Assembly: GCA_027353395.1 (NCBI GenBank)
Contig: DAIEHU010000087.1
Coordinates: 1 to 8,930, forward strand
Direction of reading: 5' to 3'
DNA: 8,930 bases
DNA from: Desulfobacteraceae bacterium
GTDB lineage: Bacteria > Desulfobacterota > Desulfobacteria > Desulfobacterales > Desulfosalsimonadaceae
The stretch's first letter is position 1, and every line of letters begins with the position of its first letter. This document shows, one piece after another, positions 1 through 6,798 of the stretch. The notes beneath the pieces are model-generated. The model did no database searches. It saw only the letters and a list, made by a program, of their open reading frames with translations, and was not told the origin of the DNA. Made by a program: the position numbers and the translations under genes.

Positions 1-19
1 TTTGATTTGGAATTAGAAT

Positions 20-154
20 TGATGATCTCGTAAAAAGTCTGCGACTCGTCATGCCGGACTTGATCCGGCATCCAGAACTTAGTGAATATACTGGATTCCG
101 GCCTGCGCCGGAATGACGGAAAAAGGAGAAAATTGACTTTTTACGGTTTCATCA
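20..154. repeat. MITE-like composite palindromic repeat after the operon's last gene
   Basis: This is an imperfect inverted repeat of about 135 bp with no coding capacity. The outer arms are TGATGATCTCGTAAAAAGTC (20-39) and the complement of GACTTTTTACGGTTTCATCA (135-154), with three internal mismatches. Inside are two self-complementary stems, TGCCGGA/TCCGGCA (52-58 with 64-70) and TTCCGGC/GCCGGAA (96-102 with 107-113). These sit within a larger pairing of CGTCAT (47-52) with ATGACG (113-118) and of TCCAG (71-75) with CTGGA (91-95). An 8-bp direct repeat, GAATTAGA, flanks it at 10-17 and 155-162 and may be a target-site duplication, although two extra bases lie between the left copy and the left arm. 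From memory, repeats of this style are abundant in Desulfobacterota genomes. A transcript through it would fold strongly, but the nearest U-run is about 11 nt past the stem, so it is a poor intrinsic terminator. Confidence 0.75.
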
Positions 155-157
155 GAA

Positions 158-1675
158 TTAGAGATCAACCCCGCAATAGGACAGATTAAAGCTCTTGTTG
201 TTTAACGGGAAATCTGAAATTCCGGTATTCCGGAGCGCCATGGCCAGTCCGTTCCAGTTATGAAAGGACGGATCCTTGATCTTATATCGCAGAATCCCGC
301 CGTCAGCGTCCGTGATGACGCAATGGGACAGTTCGCCGCGCCAGGCTTCATTGACGGTGACCACGAAAGACGACGGCGCAAGCTTAAATGGCCCTCCGTC
401 AACACACCGTGTTTCAATGGGACGGGCCAGCAGGGATTTGATGAGGTTGATGGACTGCAATATTTCATCCGCCCGCACCCTGGCCCTTGCATGGACATCA
501 CAGGAGGATTTCGGATTTTCAGGGATATACAGATGGGGGTAATATTCCGTGGGAAAACAGCGTCGCGCGTCATAGGCGAGTCCGCTCGCCCTCCCGGCCG
601 GTCCCACCAGCCCGAGTTTTTCGGCATCCTCGGTTTTGACGACCCCGCATGATTCAAACCGGCTCAGAACACTGGGCGTCAGCAACAGCAGATCCAGCAC
701 ATGCCGGACCTGGGGTTCCAGTTCATTGATCCGCTCCATGAGCATCCGGCTGATCTCGCTGTCAATGGAAAACCGGACCCCTCCGGGCCGCACAAGCCCC
801 TTGCCGAGGCGGTTGCCGCAGATCAGCAGCGTCATGTTCAAGAAATCCCCGCGAATCCGCCCGAAATAATTCGCCGGCGCCAAAAACGCCACGTCCCCGC
901 TGAGCGCACCCAGATCCCCGATATGATTGGCCAGACGTTCCAGTTCCAGGCCGATGGTCCGGATGATTTCCGCGCCCTGGTCCGGATGGAGGGATGCGCC
1001 AGTGTCCGCCAGGGCTTCAACTGCCTGGGCAATGCTGACCCCGTGGCCGACTGCGGTGTCCCCGGCGATGCTGTCGGCGATCACCGGCAGGCGTTTGGGT
1101 TCCGCCTTCCGCATCAGGGATTCAATGCCCCGGTGCTGATACCCCAATTGAATCTCCAGATGCAGCACCCGTTCGCCGATGCAGTTGAACCGGAAATGGC
1201 CGGGCTCAATCACGCCGGCATGAACAGGGCCCACCGCCACTTCATGGATTTCTTTCCCCTCCACGGAATAATACGGATAATTCCCCGGAATATCCTGGCG
1301 GTAATCATTGCCGAACACATCGGCCTTGCCCCGGATATTGGGATGATACCGCACCATTTTGAGCCAGGGATGGCCTTCGGGGCGGATGCCGAATTGCTCG
1401 GCGATTTCCCGCTCAAACAGGTGAAATGGTTCACATTGAGCGGAGAGTGCCGGATAGGATTCCGGCGCATCGCACCCGGCGGCCAGCAGTTTGCCGGTGC
1501 GTAAAACCGCCAGCAGTTTGTCCGTATCGCCATCCGTATAGGCGAAAAACGTCACCACTTTGCCGCCGGACGTCACAATGTCCAGGGCCTGCCGTCTGAA
1601 ATCGGCGAACGCCAGGTGGGGAATCCGCTGTATGGGCAGGGCCGTGCCGTTTAAAACTTCAACAAAAGCGTTCAT
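158..1675 (-). CDS. hyfG: Hydrogenase-4/Ehr-type large subunit (NuoC-NuoD fusion) lacking the Ni-Fe cysteine ligands
   Basis: This 505-aa protein would be the peripheral catalytic-like subunit of a membrane-bound group 4 hydrogenase/complex I relative. Residues about 20-145 form the NuoC-like (30 kDa) domain with LFEREIAEQFGI (86-97) and GHPWL (101-105). The NuoD/HycE-like (49 kDa) domain follows, with VGPVHAGVIEPGHFRF (148-163) and HRGIE (181-185). In true [NiFe] enzymes the segment after HRG carries RxCGxC; here it reads DSIAGDTAVGH (201-211), so both cysteines are replaced (A204, T207). The usual terminal DPCxxC is NLSYCG (497-502), three residues before the stop, with one cysteine shifted out of register. 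There is no cleavable C-terminal extension. The family is clear, but hydrogenase activity is not expected; it matches the Ehr (hydrogenase-related) class. I start at 1675 because the family begins near MNAF, GGAGG lies 9 nt upstream, and hyfF stops 2 bp before. The longer frame from 1750 would overlap hyfF. The redox substrate is unknown. Confidence 0.93.
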   Translation of the reverse strand: MNAFVEVLNGTALPIQRIPHLAFADFRRQALDIVTSGGKVVTFFAYTDGDTDKLLAVLRTGKLLAAGCDAPESYPALSAQCEPFHLFEREIAEQFGIRPEGHPWLKMVRYHPNIRGKADVFGNDYRQDIPGNYPYYSVEGKEIHEVAVGPVHAGVIEPGHFRFNCIGERVLHLEIQLGYQHRGIESLMRKAEPKRLPVIADSIAGDTAVGHGVSIAQAVEALADTGASLHPDQGAEIIRTIGLELERLANHIGDLGALSGDVAFLAPANYFGRIRGDFLNMTLLICGNRLGKGLVRPGGVRFSIDSEISRMLMERINELEPQVRHVLDLLLLTPSVLSRFESCGVVKTEDAEKLGLVGPAGRASGLAYDARRCFPTEYYPHLYIPENPKSSCDVHARARVRADEILQSINLIKSLLARPIETRCVDGGPFKLAPSSFVVTVNEAWRGELSHCVITDADGGILRYKIKDPSFHNWNGLAMALRNTGISDFPLNNKSFNLSYCGVDL

Positions 1676-1677
1676 CA

Positions 1678-3105
1678 CTAAAATCCTCCGCTCATGGCCA
1701 TGGCCGCATCCATAATGGTCTGATACAGAATATCGGGCATCCACACGCAAAGCGCCAGGGAAGTGAGCAGCAGCGCATATTGGGGCCAGACCAGGCTGGC
1801 TTTTTCATGGAAAACGCCCTTTATTTCTTCCGGAACGTCACCGAATGACATTTTGATGATCTGATTGGAAAGTCCCGCGAAAATAAAGCACAGGCTCAGA
1901 ATAAATATGGCGATCATCGCGTAATGCCCGGCCCGGAATCCGCCGAAGATAATCAGCATCTCTCCGATAAACATCCCAAACGGAGGAAATCCGGCAATGC
2001 CTGCAAACCCTGCAAGAAACGCCACAAATGTTTTCGGCATACGCCTGGGCAGACGCCCGATCTGATCGATAAACCAGCTATTATACCCGGAATGAATATT
2101 CCCGGAGGTCAAAAACAGGGAGGACTTGATCAGGCTGTGATGAATCAGACACAATATGGCGCCATAAGCGCCGATGCCGCCGATGCCGGTGCCGAAGGCG
2201 ATGATGCCCATATTTTCAATGCTGGAATAGGCCAGCATCCGTTTATATTCCGTCTGCTTGATGATAAAGGTGGCGGCGGCCATTATCGACATGAGTCCGA
2301 ACACCATGAGAATCGTGCCGGAAAAATTACCCAGTCCAGCGGCCACCATGATTTTATTGGTTTTAAAAATACCCAAATACGCACAGTTCAGCAGCACGCC
2401 GGAGAGCATCGCGGATGCAGGACTTGGGGCCTCGCTGTGAGCGTCGGGTAGCCAGGTATGCATGGGCGCAAGCCCCATTTTGGTGCCGTATCCCACAAAA
2501 ATAAACACAAACGCCGCTTTGAGCCAGACCGGGTCCAGTTGGGTGGCGGCCCCGGTCAGTTCAGAAAAGGAGACCGGCACATTCACATGCCCCACATCCA
2601 TTGCCAAGGTTATCAGAACTGACCCCAAAAGCGCCATGGCGATGCCCACGGAACAGATGAGCACATATTTCCAGGTGGCCTCAAGCGACCGCGGTGTCCG
2701 ATGCGTGAATATCAGCGGCGCGCTGGTCAGGGTGGTGGCCTCAATGGCGATCCACATGACCATGATATGATCTGAAAGCGTGACCATGGTCATGGTTGAC
2801 AGGAACAACAGAAGGGAACCAATGAATACGTTTTCATGCTGGATGTGGGAATGTTTGAGATATTCCATGGTATAGATGGAAATCAAACAAAACAACAGGG
2901 ATATCACGGTAAGGGATAACAACCCCTCGGACCATATCCCAAAATAACCCGGAAACATCGCCGCTGGCCGATTGATCCAAATCATGGCGGTGAAAAATAG
3001 ATGGATGATTCCCGTGATGACCATCAGCCGCCGTCCCGCTGTTCGCGGAAGAAAAAACGCCGCAATAGCGGTGACAAACGGAATCAGAAAAATAATTTCA
3101 AGCAT
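1678..3105 (-). CDS. hyfF: HyfF-like antiporter-type membrane subunit (NuoL/M/N, MrpD family)
   Basis: This 475-aa, almost wholly hydrophobic protein has roughly 14 membrane segments and belongs to the proton-conducting antiporter family shared by complex I, Mrp antiporters and group 4 hydrogenases. Visible family residues are the helix-5 glutamate E122 (MWIAIEATTL), the helix-7 lysine K209 in GYGTKMGLAPMHTWLPDAHS (205-224), QTEYKRMLAYSSIENMG (284-300), HHSLIKSSLF (322-331) and GFPPFGMFIGE (372-382). These polar residues form the ion pathway in the family, so the channel looks functional. The length fits HyfF (about 500 aa) rather than the longer HyfB. The gene starts 8 bp after the hyfE stop, with only a weak Shine-Dalgarno (TAGG). 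It ends 2 bp before hyfG, so the two are probably translated together. It acts in the cytoplasmic membrane as one of two antiporter-like subunits of the complex. Confidence 0.95.
   Translation of the reverse strand: MLEIIFLIPFVTAIAAFFLPRTAGRRLMVITGIIHLFFTAMIWINRPAAMFPGYFGIWSEGLLSLTVISLLFCLISIYTMEYLKHSHIQHENVFIGSLLLFLSTMTMVTLSDHIMVMWIAIEATTLTSAPLIFTHRTPRSLEATWKYVLICSVGIAMALLGSVLITLAMDVGHVNVPVSFSELTGAATQLDPVWLKAAFVFIFVGYGTKMGLAPMHTWLPDAHSEAPSPASAMLSGVLLNCAYLGIFKTNKIMVAAGLGNFSGTILMVFGLMSIMAAATFIIKQTEYKRMLAYSSIENMGIIAFGTGIGGIGAYGAILCLIHHSLIKSSLFLTSGNIHSGYNSWFIDQIGRLPRRMPKTFVAFLAGFAGIAGFPPFGMFIGEMLIIFGGFRAGHYAMIAIFILSLCFIFAGLSNQIIKMSFGDVPEEIKGVFHEKASLVWPQYALLLTSLALCVWMPDILYQTIMDAAMAMSGGF
1685..1689 (-). 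promoter_or_regulatory. Ribosome binding site GGAGG deciding the hyfG start
   Basis: A perfect GGAGG on the minus strand lies inside the last codons of hyfF, 9 nt before the ATG at 1675. It supports that start over the upstream in-frame ATG at 1750, which would give a 25-residue extension with no family resemblance. It also indicates translational coupling to hyfF. Confidence 0.75.
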
Positions 3106-3113
3106 TATCCAGC

Positions 3114-3755
3114 CTATTCCTTTAACTTCCTGAGCTGTGCGGTATCCAGGTTCACATATTTGTTCTGGATGCTCTGGAGCATGATGCCCATTATCATCAC
3201 GCCGGCCAGTACATCCAGCAGAATGCCGAATTCCACAATGGTGTGAGCGCCGGCGGACAAGGGCGCCCCCAGCAGGGAGATGCCGTTTTCCATCATAATA
3301 TACGCCAGAACCATGACAATGGCGTTTCGTCTGGCCATGAGCAGAAACAAACCCGCCACAATCAGACTGATTGCGGCGGAGACAATGAGTTTGCTGCCGG
3401 TAAAATCGCTTAAATTGAATTTATGGCTCAGCATCTGGGCAGAAACGATCAGCAGCAGACAGAAAAACAGCGACGCATTATAGCCGACATTGATTTCAAG
3501 GGCGCGTTTGATGCCTATTTTTTTAACCACGGCATAAATACTCCAGGGAATAATGATCCCCCGGATGCTTAATATCGACATGGTGAACACAATGCCGCCG
3601 AAACTCATGGAATGCTCCAGAAAAAACGGCGCGATGGCGGCCGCCACGCCCTGAAACGCGACGATCCGGATCATCACCACCAAACGGCTGGTGCCAAAAG
3701 AAAACAGGACCGATAATAATACAAAAGACAAGAGAATATCCACTGAATGAATCAT
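3114..3755 (-). CDS. hyfE: HyfE-like membrane subunit (MrpC/NuoK-related)
   Basis: This 213-aa membrane protein has about six or seven hydrophobic segments. The C-terminal half resembles NuoK/MrpC: MVLAYIMMENGISLLG (148-163) carries E156 and HTIVEFGILLDVLAGVMIMG (171-190) carries E175 and D181. In NuoK two membrane glutamates are needed for proton transfer, and E156 and E175 are the likely equivalents. The N-terminal half is the HyfE-specific region. The length is close to E. coli HyfE (about 216 aa). Its ATG overlaps the stop of hyfC by four bases (ATGA, 3752-3755), and GGAG lies 8 nt upstream inside hyfC, a clear case of translational coupling. It would link the NuoH-like subunit to the antiporter subunits in the membrane arm. 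Confidence 0.92.
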   Translation of the reverse strand: MIHSVDILLSFVLLSVLFSFGTSRLVVMIRIVAFQGVAAAIAPFFLEHSMSFGGIVFTMSILSIRGIIIPWSIYAVVKKIGIKRALEINVGYNASLFFCLLLIVSAQMLSHKFNLSDFTGSKLIVSAAISLIVAGLFLLMARRNAIVMVLAYIMMENGISLLGAPLSAGAHTIVEFGILLDVLAGVMIMGIMLQSIQNKYVNLDTAQLRKLKE

Positions 3756-4672
3756 TTGACAAACTCCAGCGTGATAACGAACGCAAAAAAGGCAAGAGAG
3801 AACGATATCAGCAGCAGCCGGGGAACAATGTCCATCCGGTAACGGGCCATCACCGATTCGACAAGGCCAATCACCTTATAGATGATTAACAGAATAACGG
3901 CGAACAGACAGAAATTCACCGCCGGATTGGCCGAAACAACCGGACAGATCAACCTTTCCACAAATGTGGCATAAAAAAACAGCTTGATAAATGAGCCCAT
4001 CTCAATCAGGGCGAAGTCAGGGCCGCCGTGGTCCAGCACCATGACTTCATGAATCATGGTGAGTTCCAGATGGGTTGCCGGATCATCCACCGGAACCCGG
4101 GAATTCTCCGCCAGCAAAATAATGAAAAAGGAGATGACCACGAACAGCATCGGCGCGCCAGCCATATGCCAGAGAGCTGCCGTGTGGCCGCCGGTAAAAT
4201 AGGCGGATAGAGAAAGCGCGCCGGCCAGTTGAAAAAACAGGAGCAGAATCATGAACATGCCGACCTCGCAGATAATGGGGAAAAAGGCTTCCCTCGCGGC
4301 CCCCATGCCCTCAAACGGGGACGCGGTGTCCATGGCCGCCGCGATGGTAAAAAACCGTCCCAATCCCAGCAGATACAAAATGAAAATTACATCGCCGTTA
4401 AAAGAAAGGACGGGCGGCCGTCCGGCGATGGGCAAAAACAGGAGCGCCATTAGTGCTGCGCAGAGGGAAACCAGCGGCCCCATTTTAAAAATAAACGTGG
4501 TGCTGGTGCTGTAAACCGACGCCTTTTTAAATAGTTTCATCAGGGTATAATAATGGATCAGCAGGGGCGGGCCTTTTCTGCCGCCGAAAAACGCTTTGAC
4601 CTTTAAAATGACCGCCGCGTAAAACGGCGAAAGAAGGATCGCCAGTATCCAGAGAATGATGGATTCAATCAT
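3752..4672 (-). CDS. hyfC: HyfC/HycD-like membrane anchor subunit (NuoH family)
   Basis: This 306-aa integral membrane protein of the NuoH/HycD family has about eight helices. It anchors the peripheral redox module and transmits energy to the ion channels. Family signatures are GRKGP (31-35), MDTASPFEGMGAARE (114-128), AENSRVPVDDPATHLE (188-203) followed by MIHE (206-209) and LDH (213-215), and ESVMARYRM (272-280) in the last cytoplasmic loop. These acidic and basic loop residues form the cavity facing the large and small subunits in complex I. The length matches HycD/HyfC (about 307-315 aa). The start at 4672 gives the expected N-terminus; the upstream Shine-Dalgarno is weak (GTGAG), and a six-codon open frame ends nine bases before the ATG. 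The gene overlaps hyfE by four bases. Confidence 0.94.
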   Translation of the reverse strand: MIESIILWILAILLSPFYAAVILKVKAFFGGRKGPPLLIHYYTLMKLFKKASVYSTSTTFIFKMGPLVSLCAALMALLFLPIAGRPPVLSFNGDVIFILYLLGLGRFFTIAAAMDTASPFEGMGAAREAFFPIICEVGMFMILLLFFQLAGALSLSAYFTGGHTAALWHMAGAPMLFVVISFFIILLAENSRVPVDDPATHLELTMIHEVMVLDHGGPDFALIEMGSFIKLFFYATFVERLICPVVSANPAVNFCLFAVILLIIYKVIGLVESVMARYRMDIVPRLLLISFSLAFFAFVITLEFVK

Positions 4673-4706
4673 ATATTCGGCTCACTTATGGATTTCAATC
4701 ATATGC
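4661..4706 (-). repeat. Duplicated start region of hyfC forming a six-codon mini-ORF
   Basis: The first bases of hyfC on the minus strand (ATATGATTGAATCC, ending at 4661) are echoed just upstream as CATATGATTGAAATCC (4691-4706) with one inserted A. The upstream copy reads ATG ATT GAA ATC CAT AAG TGA (4702-4682), encoding MIEIHK and stopping nine bases before the hyfC ATG. It is either a relic of a small tandem duplication or a leader mini-ORF. I see no conserved peptide in it. Confidence 0.4.
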
Positions 4707-4737
4707 ATGGCAATATCATGCGAATCCCGCAATTTTT
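4673..4737 (-). other. 65-bp spacer between hyfB and hyfC
   Basis: This is the only real gap inside the operon. It holds the mini-ORF described separately and a small hairpin (GCATG at 4705-4709 pairing with CATGC at 4717-4721, seven-base loop). The hairpin is not followed by a U-run, so it is not a terminator, and I see no convincing -35/-10 pair. Transcription probably reads through; the hairpin could mark an mRNA processing site. Confidence 0.5.
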
Positions 4738-6696
4738 TTAAACAAAAAACAGCAGCAGCACGATGGCCAGCAGGATATAGCCGATATACGGATGAATATC
4801 CCCTTGCTGAATCCATCGCAGCTTATCAAAGAAAAACAGCACCGGGCGCACGATGCCGACCTCCATATACCGCTCGGCAATATCAATGACATGGCTGCTG
4901 TACTGGGTGCCGGCCGGGAATACGCCCTGGACCGGCGGGTGATTTTCACATAAATACGCCACCGGCCTGAAAAAATCGATGATGGACCGCGCATAGGACG
5001 AACCCGTATATTGCATTTTTACCGTGGGCCGTGTGAAACCGCAGCCCCAAGTGGCGGCGCGGGGGATGGATTTGCCCTGGTAAAGGAAATAACGGACAGC
5101 CAGAACGCAAATGACGAGCAACAGGAAAACGGCGGCCGACCGGGAAATATTTCCGGTCATCTGCAGGAAGGGGGAGAACGGGATATCGCCATATCCCAGA
5201 TTCAGCGCCGAAACCCCCCGGATGGTCATGAGGGAAAAAACTTCCGGAAAAACGCCGATAATGCCGCAAGAAACCGCCAGGGCGGCCATGGGAATCAGCA
5301 TCATGGGCCCTTTTTCATCGGCCTTGGCAGCCCGTTCGCTTCTGGGCTCCCCTTGAAAAACCACCCCCAGAACCCTGGTGAAACACGCCAGGGCCAAGCC
5401 GCCGATCACCGCCAGGCTGATAATGGCCATCAGGCTCAGGATCAAGGGCAGTTTATCCATGCCCGCGCCTTTAAATCCGCCCATATAGATGAAAAATTCA
5501 CCCACAAACCCATTGAGCGGCGGCAATCCGGAAATCGCCAGAGAACCCGCCAGAAATGTTATTCCGGTGATTCTCATTTTTTTCATAAGGCCTCCCATTG
5601 CATCCATGTCGTGAACGCCGGTTTTTTTGATCACAAGGCCGGCCCCCATAAACAGGAGGGATTTAAAAACCGCATGGTTGAGCACATGGAAGAGGCCTCC
5701 GGCAAAACCCAGCACGGCCATCACGGGGTTGCCAGCGGACACGCCCATCATGCCGATGCCCATGCCGATGAGAATGATTCCGATATTCTCAATGCTGGAA
5801 TAGGCCAGCATCCGTTTGATATCCTGCTGGCCCAGGGCGTACACCACCCCGAGAATCCCGGAAATCATGCCGGCGATTACCAGTATTTCACCGAACAACG
5901 GATGATGGTCATTCAGCACCGCATACACGCGGAGAATGCCGTAAATGCCGATTTTAATCATTACCCCGGACATCACGGCGGATATATGGCTGGGAGCGGC
6001 TGGATGGGCGTGGGGCAGCCACACATGGAACGGGAACACGCCGGCTTTGGAGCCGAATCCGGCGAAAGCCAGAACAAACACGACGATTTTCACCCAGTCC
6101 GGCAGCGAGGCCGCGCCATCAAACCCGAAGCTGCCGGAAAATCCGTAAATCAGGCCGAACGCCGCAAAAAGCATCATGGCCCCGATATGGGAGAATACAA
6201 AATACAGATACCCGGCCTTTCGGTTTTCGGGCTTTTCATAATCATAGACCACCAGGAAAAAAGACGACAGGGACATGATTTCCCAGAAAAGCATGAAGGT
6301 GATCATATTGGCCGCCACAACCACCAGGACCATGGACGCGATTAGCAGACTGAAGAACAGATAGCTCAAGCCAGTGCGCAAGGCTTTTTCCGGCGTGCTG
6401 AGGTAATGGAAGCTGTATAAAGCGGCTAAAAAGGAAACAAAATAAATGATGACCAGAAAAAAGGCCGATAAACCGTCAATGGCGAAGGACAGGGAAAACC
6501 CATGCAGGTAGGCGGCGGCAAACGCTTCGGTTCCAGGATGGAATAACTGGATCAGGCTGTTGAATAGCCCGATCAGGCACCCGGCGCTGATGGCCAGCAC
6601 CCCCGTTGTTTTCATCAAGGTAAACTGCCTGTGGATGACAAGACACAGGGCAGTCCCGGCAACCATCAACAGTATTGACAGAAAAATAAAGTCCAT
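4738..6696 (-). CDS. hyfB: HyfB-like long antiporter-type membrane subunit (NuoL/MrpA-like)
   Basis: This 652-aa membrane protein is the first gene of the complex. Residues 1-540 form the antiporter-type core, with the helix-5 glutamate E139 (MLFWEIMSLSSFF), K217 in GFGSKAGVFPFHVWLPHAHP (213-232), K248 (VMIKIGIYG), QQDIKRMLAYSSIENIG (290-306), FHVLNHAVFKSLLFMGAG (336-353) and LPPLNGFVGEFF (391-402). The C-terminal part has the HyfB/HycC-type tail TWGCGFTRPTVKMQYTGSSY (549-568), a cytoplasmic stretch and a final membrane helix (637-652). The length is typical for HyfB (about 670 aa). A GGGAG at 6709-6713 lies 12 nt before the ATG at 6696, with a closer GGAG only 3 nt away. A promoter candidate lies about 60 bp upstream, so this gene probably heads its own transcript. 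It is expected to translocate protons or sodium ions; the sequence does not say which. Confidence 0.95.
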   Translation of the reverse strand: MDFIFLSILLMVAGTALCLVIHRQFTLMKTTGVLAISAGCLIGLFNSLIQLFHPGTEAFAAAYLHGFSLSFAIDGLSAFFLVIIYFVSFLAALYSFHYLSTPEKALRTGLSYLFFSLLIASMVLVVVAANMITFMLFWEIMSLSSFFLVVYDYEKPENRKAGYLYFVFSHIGAMMLFAAFGLIYGFSGSFGFDGAASLPDWVKIVVFVLAFAGFGSKAGVFPFHVWLPHAHPAAPSHISAVMSGVMIKIGIYGILRVYAVLNDHHPLFGEILVIAGMISGILGVVYALGQQDIKRMLAYSSIENIGIILIGMGIGMMGVSAGNPVMAVLGFAGGLFHVLNHAVFKSLLFMGAGLVIKKTGVHDMDAMGGLMKKMRITGITFLAGSLAISGLPPLNGFVGEFFIYMGGFKGAGMDKLPLILSLMAIISLAVIGGLALACFTRVLGVVFQGEPRSERAAKADEKGPMMLIPMAALAVSCGIIGVFPEVFSLMTIRGVSALNLGYGDIPFSPFLQMTGNISRSAAVFLLLVICVLAVRYFLYQGKSIPRAATWGCGFTRPTVKMQYTGSSYARSIIDFFRPVAYLCENHPPVQGVFPAGTQYSSHVIDIAERYMEVGIVRPVLFFFDKLRWIQQGDIHPYIGYILLAIVLLLFFV

Positions 6697-6733
6697 GAAC
6701 TCCGAAAGCTCCCGAATCGTCCAAAACTTCTTA

Positions 6734-6743
6734 TTTCGCGAAA
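6734..6743. promoter_or_regulatory. Palindrome TTTCGCGAAA in the hyfB leader
   Basis: This perfect 10-bp palindrome lies just downstream of the predicted transcription start of the hyf-like operon. A position a few bases past the start would suit a repressor operator. I do not recognise it as the site of a named regulator, and a single short palindrome can arise by chance. Confidence 0.25.
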
Positions 6744-6757
6744 ATCAGACGGCAAGA

Positions 6758-6784
6758 ATTATCCAAAGACCCGCCCGAAGTCAA
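6758..6784 (-). promoter_or_regulatory. Predicted sigma70-type promoter of the hyfBCEFG operon
   Basis: On the minus strand, TTGACT (6784-6779) and GATAAT (6763-6758) each match the -35 and -10 consensus at five of six positions, with a 15-bp spacer. The spacer is shorter than the optimal 17, but reading the -10 as TAATTC instead gives 17. Transcription would start near 6751, leaving a leader of about 55 nt before hyfB. The site is in the 102-bp gap after the upstream gene, where a promoter for the operon is expected. There is no terminator for the upstream gene in this gap, so some read-through is possible. Confidence 0.5.
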
Positions 6785-6798
6785 CCCCTTATTAAGCG

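Noticed and set aside
20..154. Intrinsic terminator or CRISPR unit at the window start
   Set aside because: The T-run is about 11 nt from the stem rather than adjacent, and there is one palindrome with no regularly spaced repeats; a MITE-like element explains it better.
161..190. hyfG truncated by the repeat insertion
   Set aside because: The segment up to SFNLSYCGVDL continues in register with the conserved end of NuoD/HycE-type proteins, so the stop looks natural rather than caused by the element.
701..1504. Plus-strand open frame (267 codons) opposite hyfG
   Set aside because: It is antisense to conserved NuoC/NuoD sequence, has no family resemblance and no ribosome site; a shadow frame.
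1676..1750. Longer N-terminus of hyfG starting at 1750
   Set aside because: The extra 25 residues (Cys/His-rich) overlap the end of hyfF in another frame and do not resemble the family; GGAGG sits before the ATG at 1675.
5011..6345. Long plus-strand open frame (444 codons) opposite hyfB
   Set aside because: It is exactly antisense to a clear hyfB, its translation is rich in His, Gly and Gln with no domain or hydrophobic core, and it is what the GC-rich complement of a hydrophobic protein gene produces.
6749..6765. Possible sigma54 promoter TGG...TTGC on the minus strand before hyfB
   Set aside because: The GG-to-GC spacing is one base too short for a -24/-12 element, and the core lacks the CACG part.
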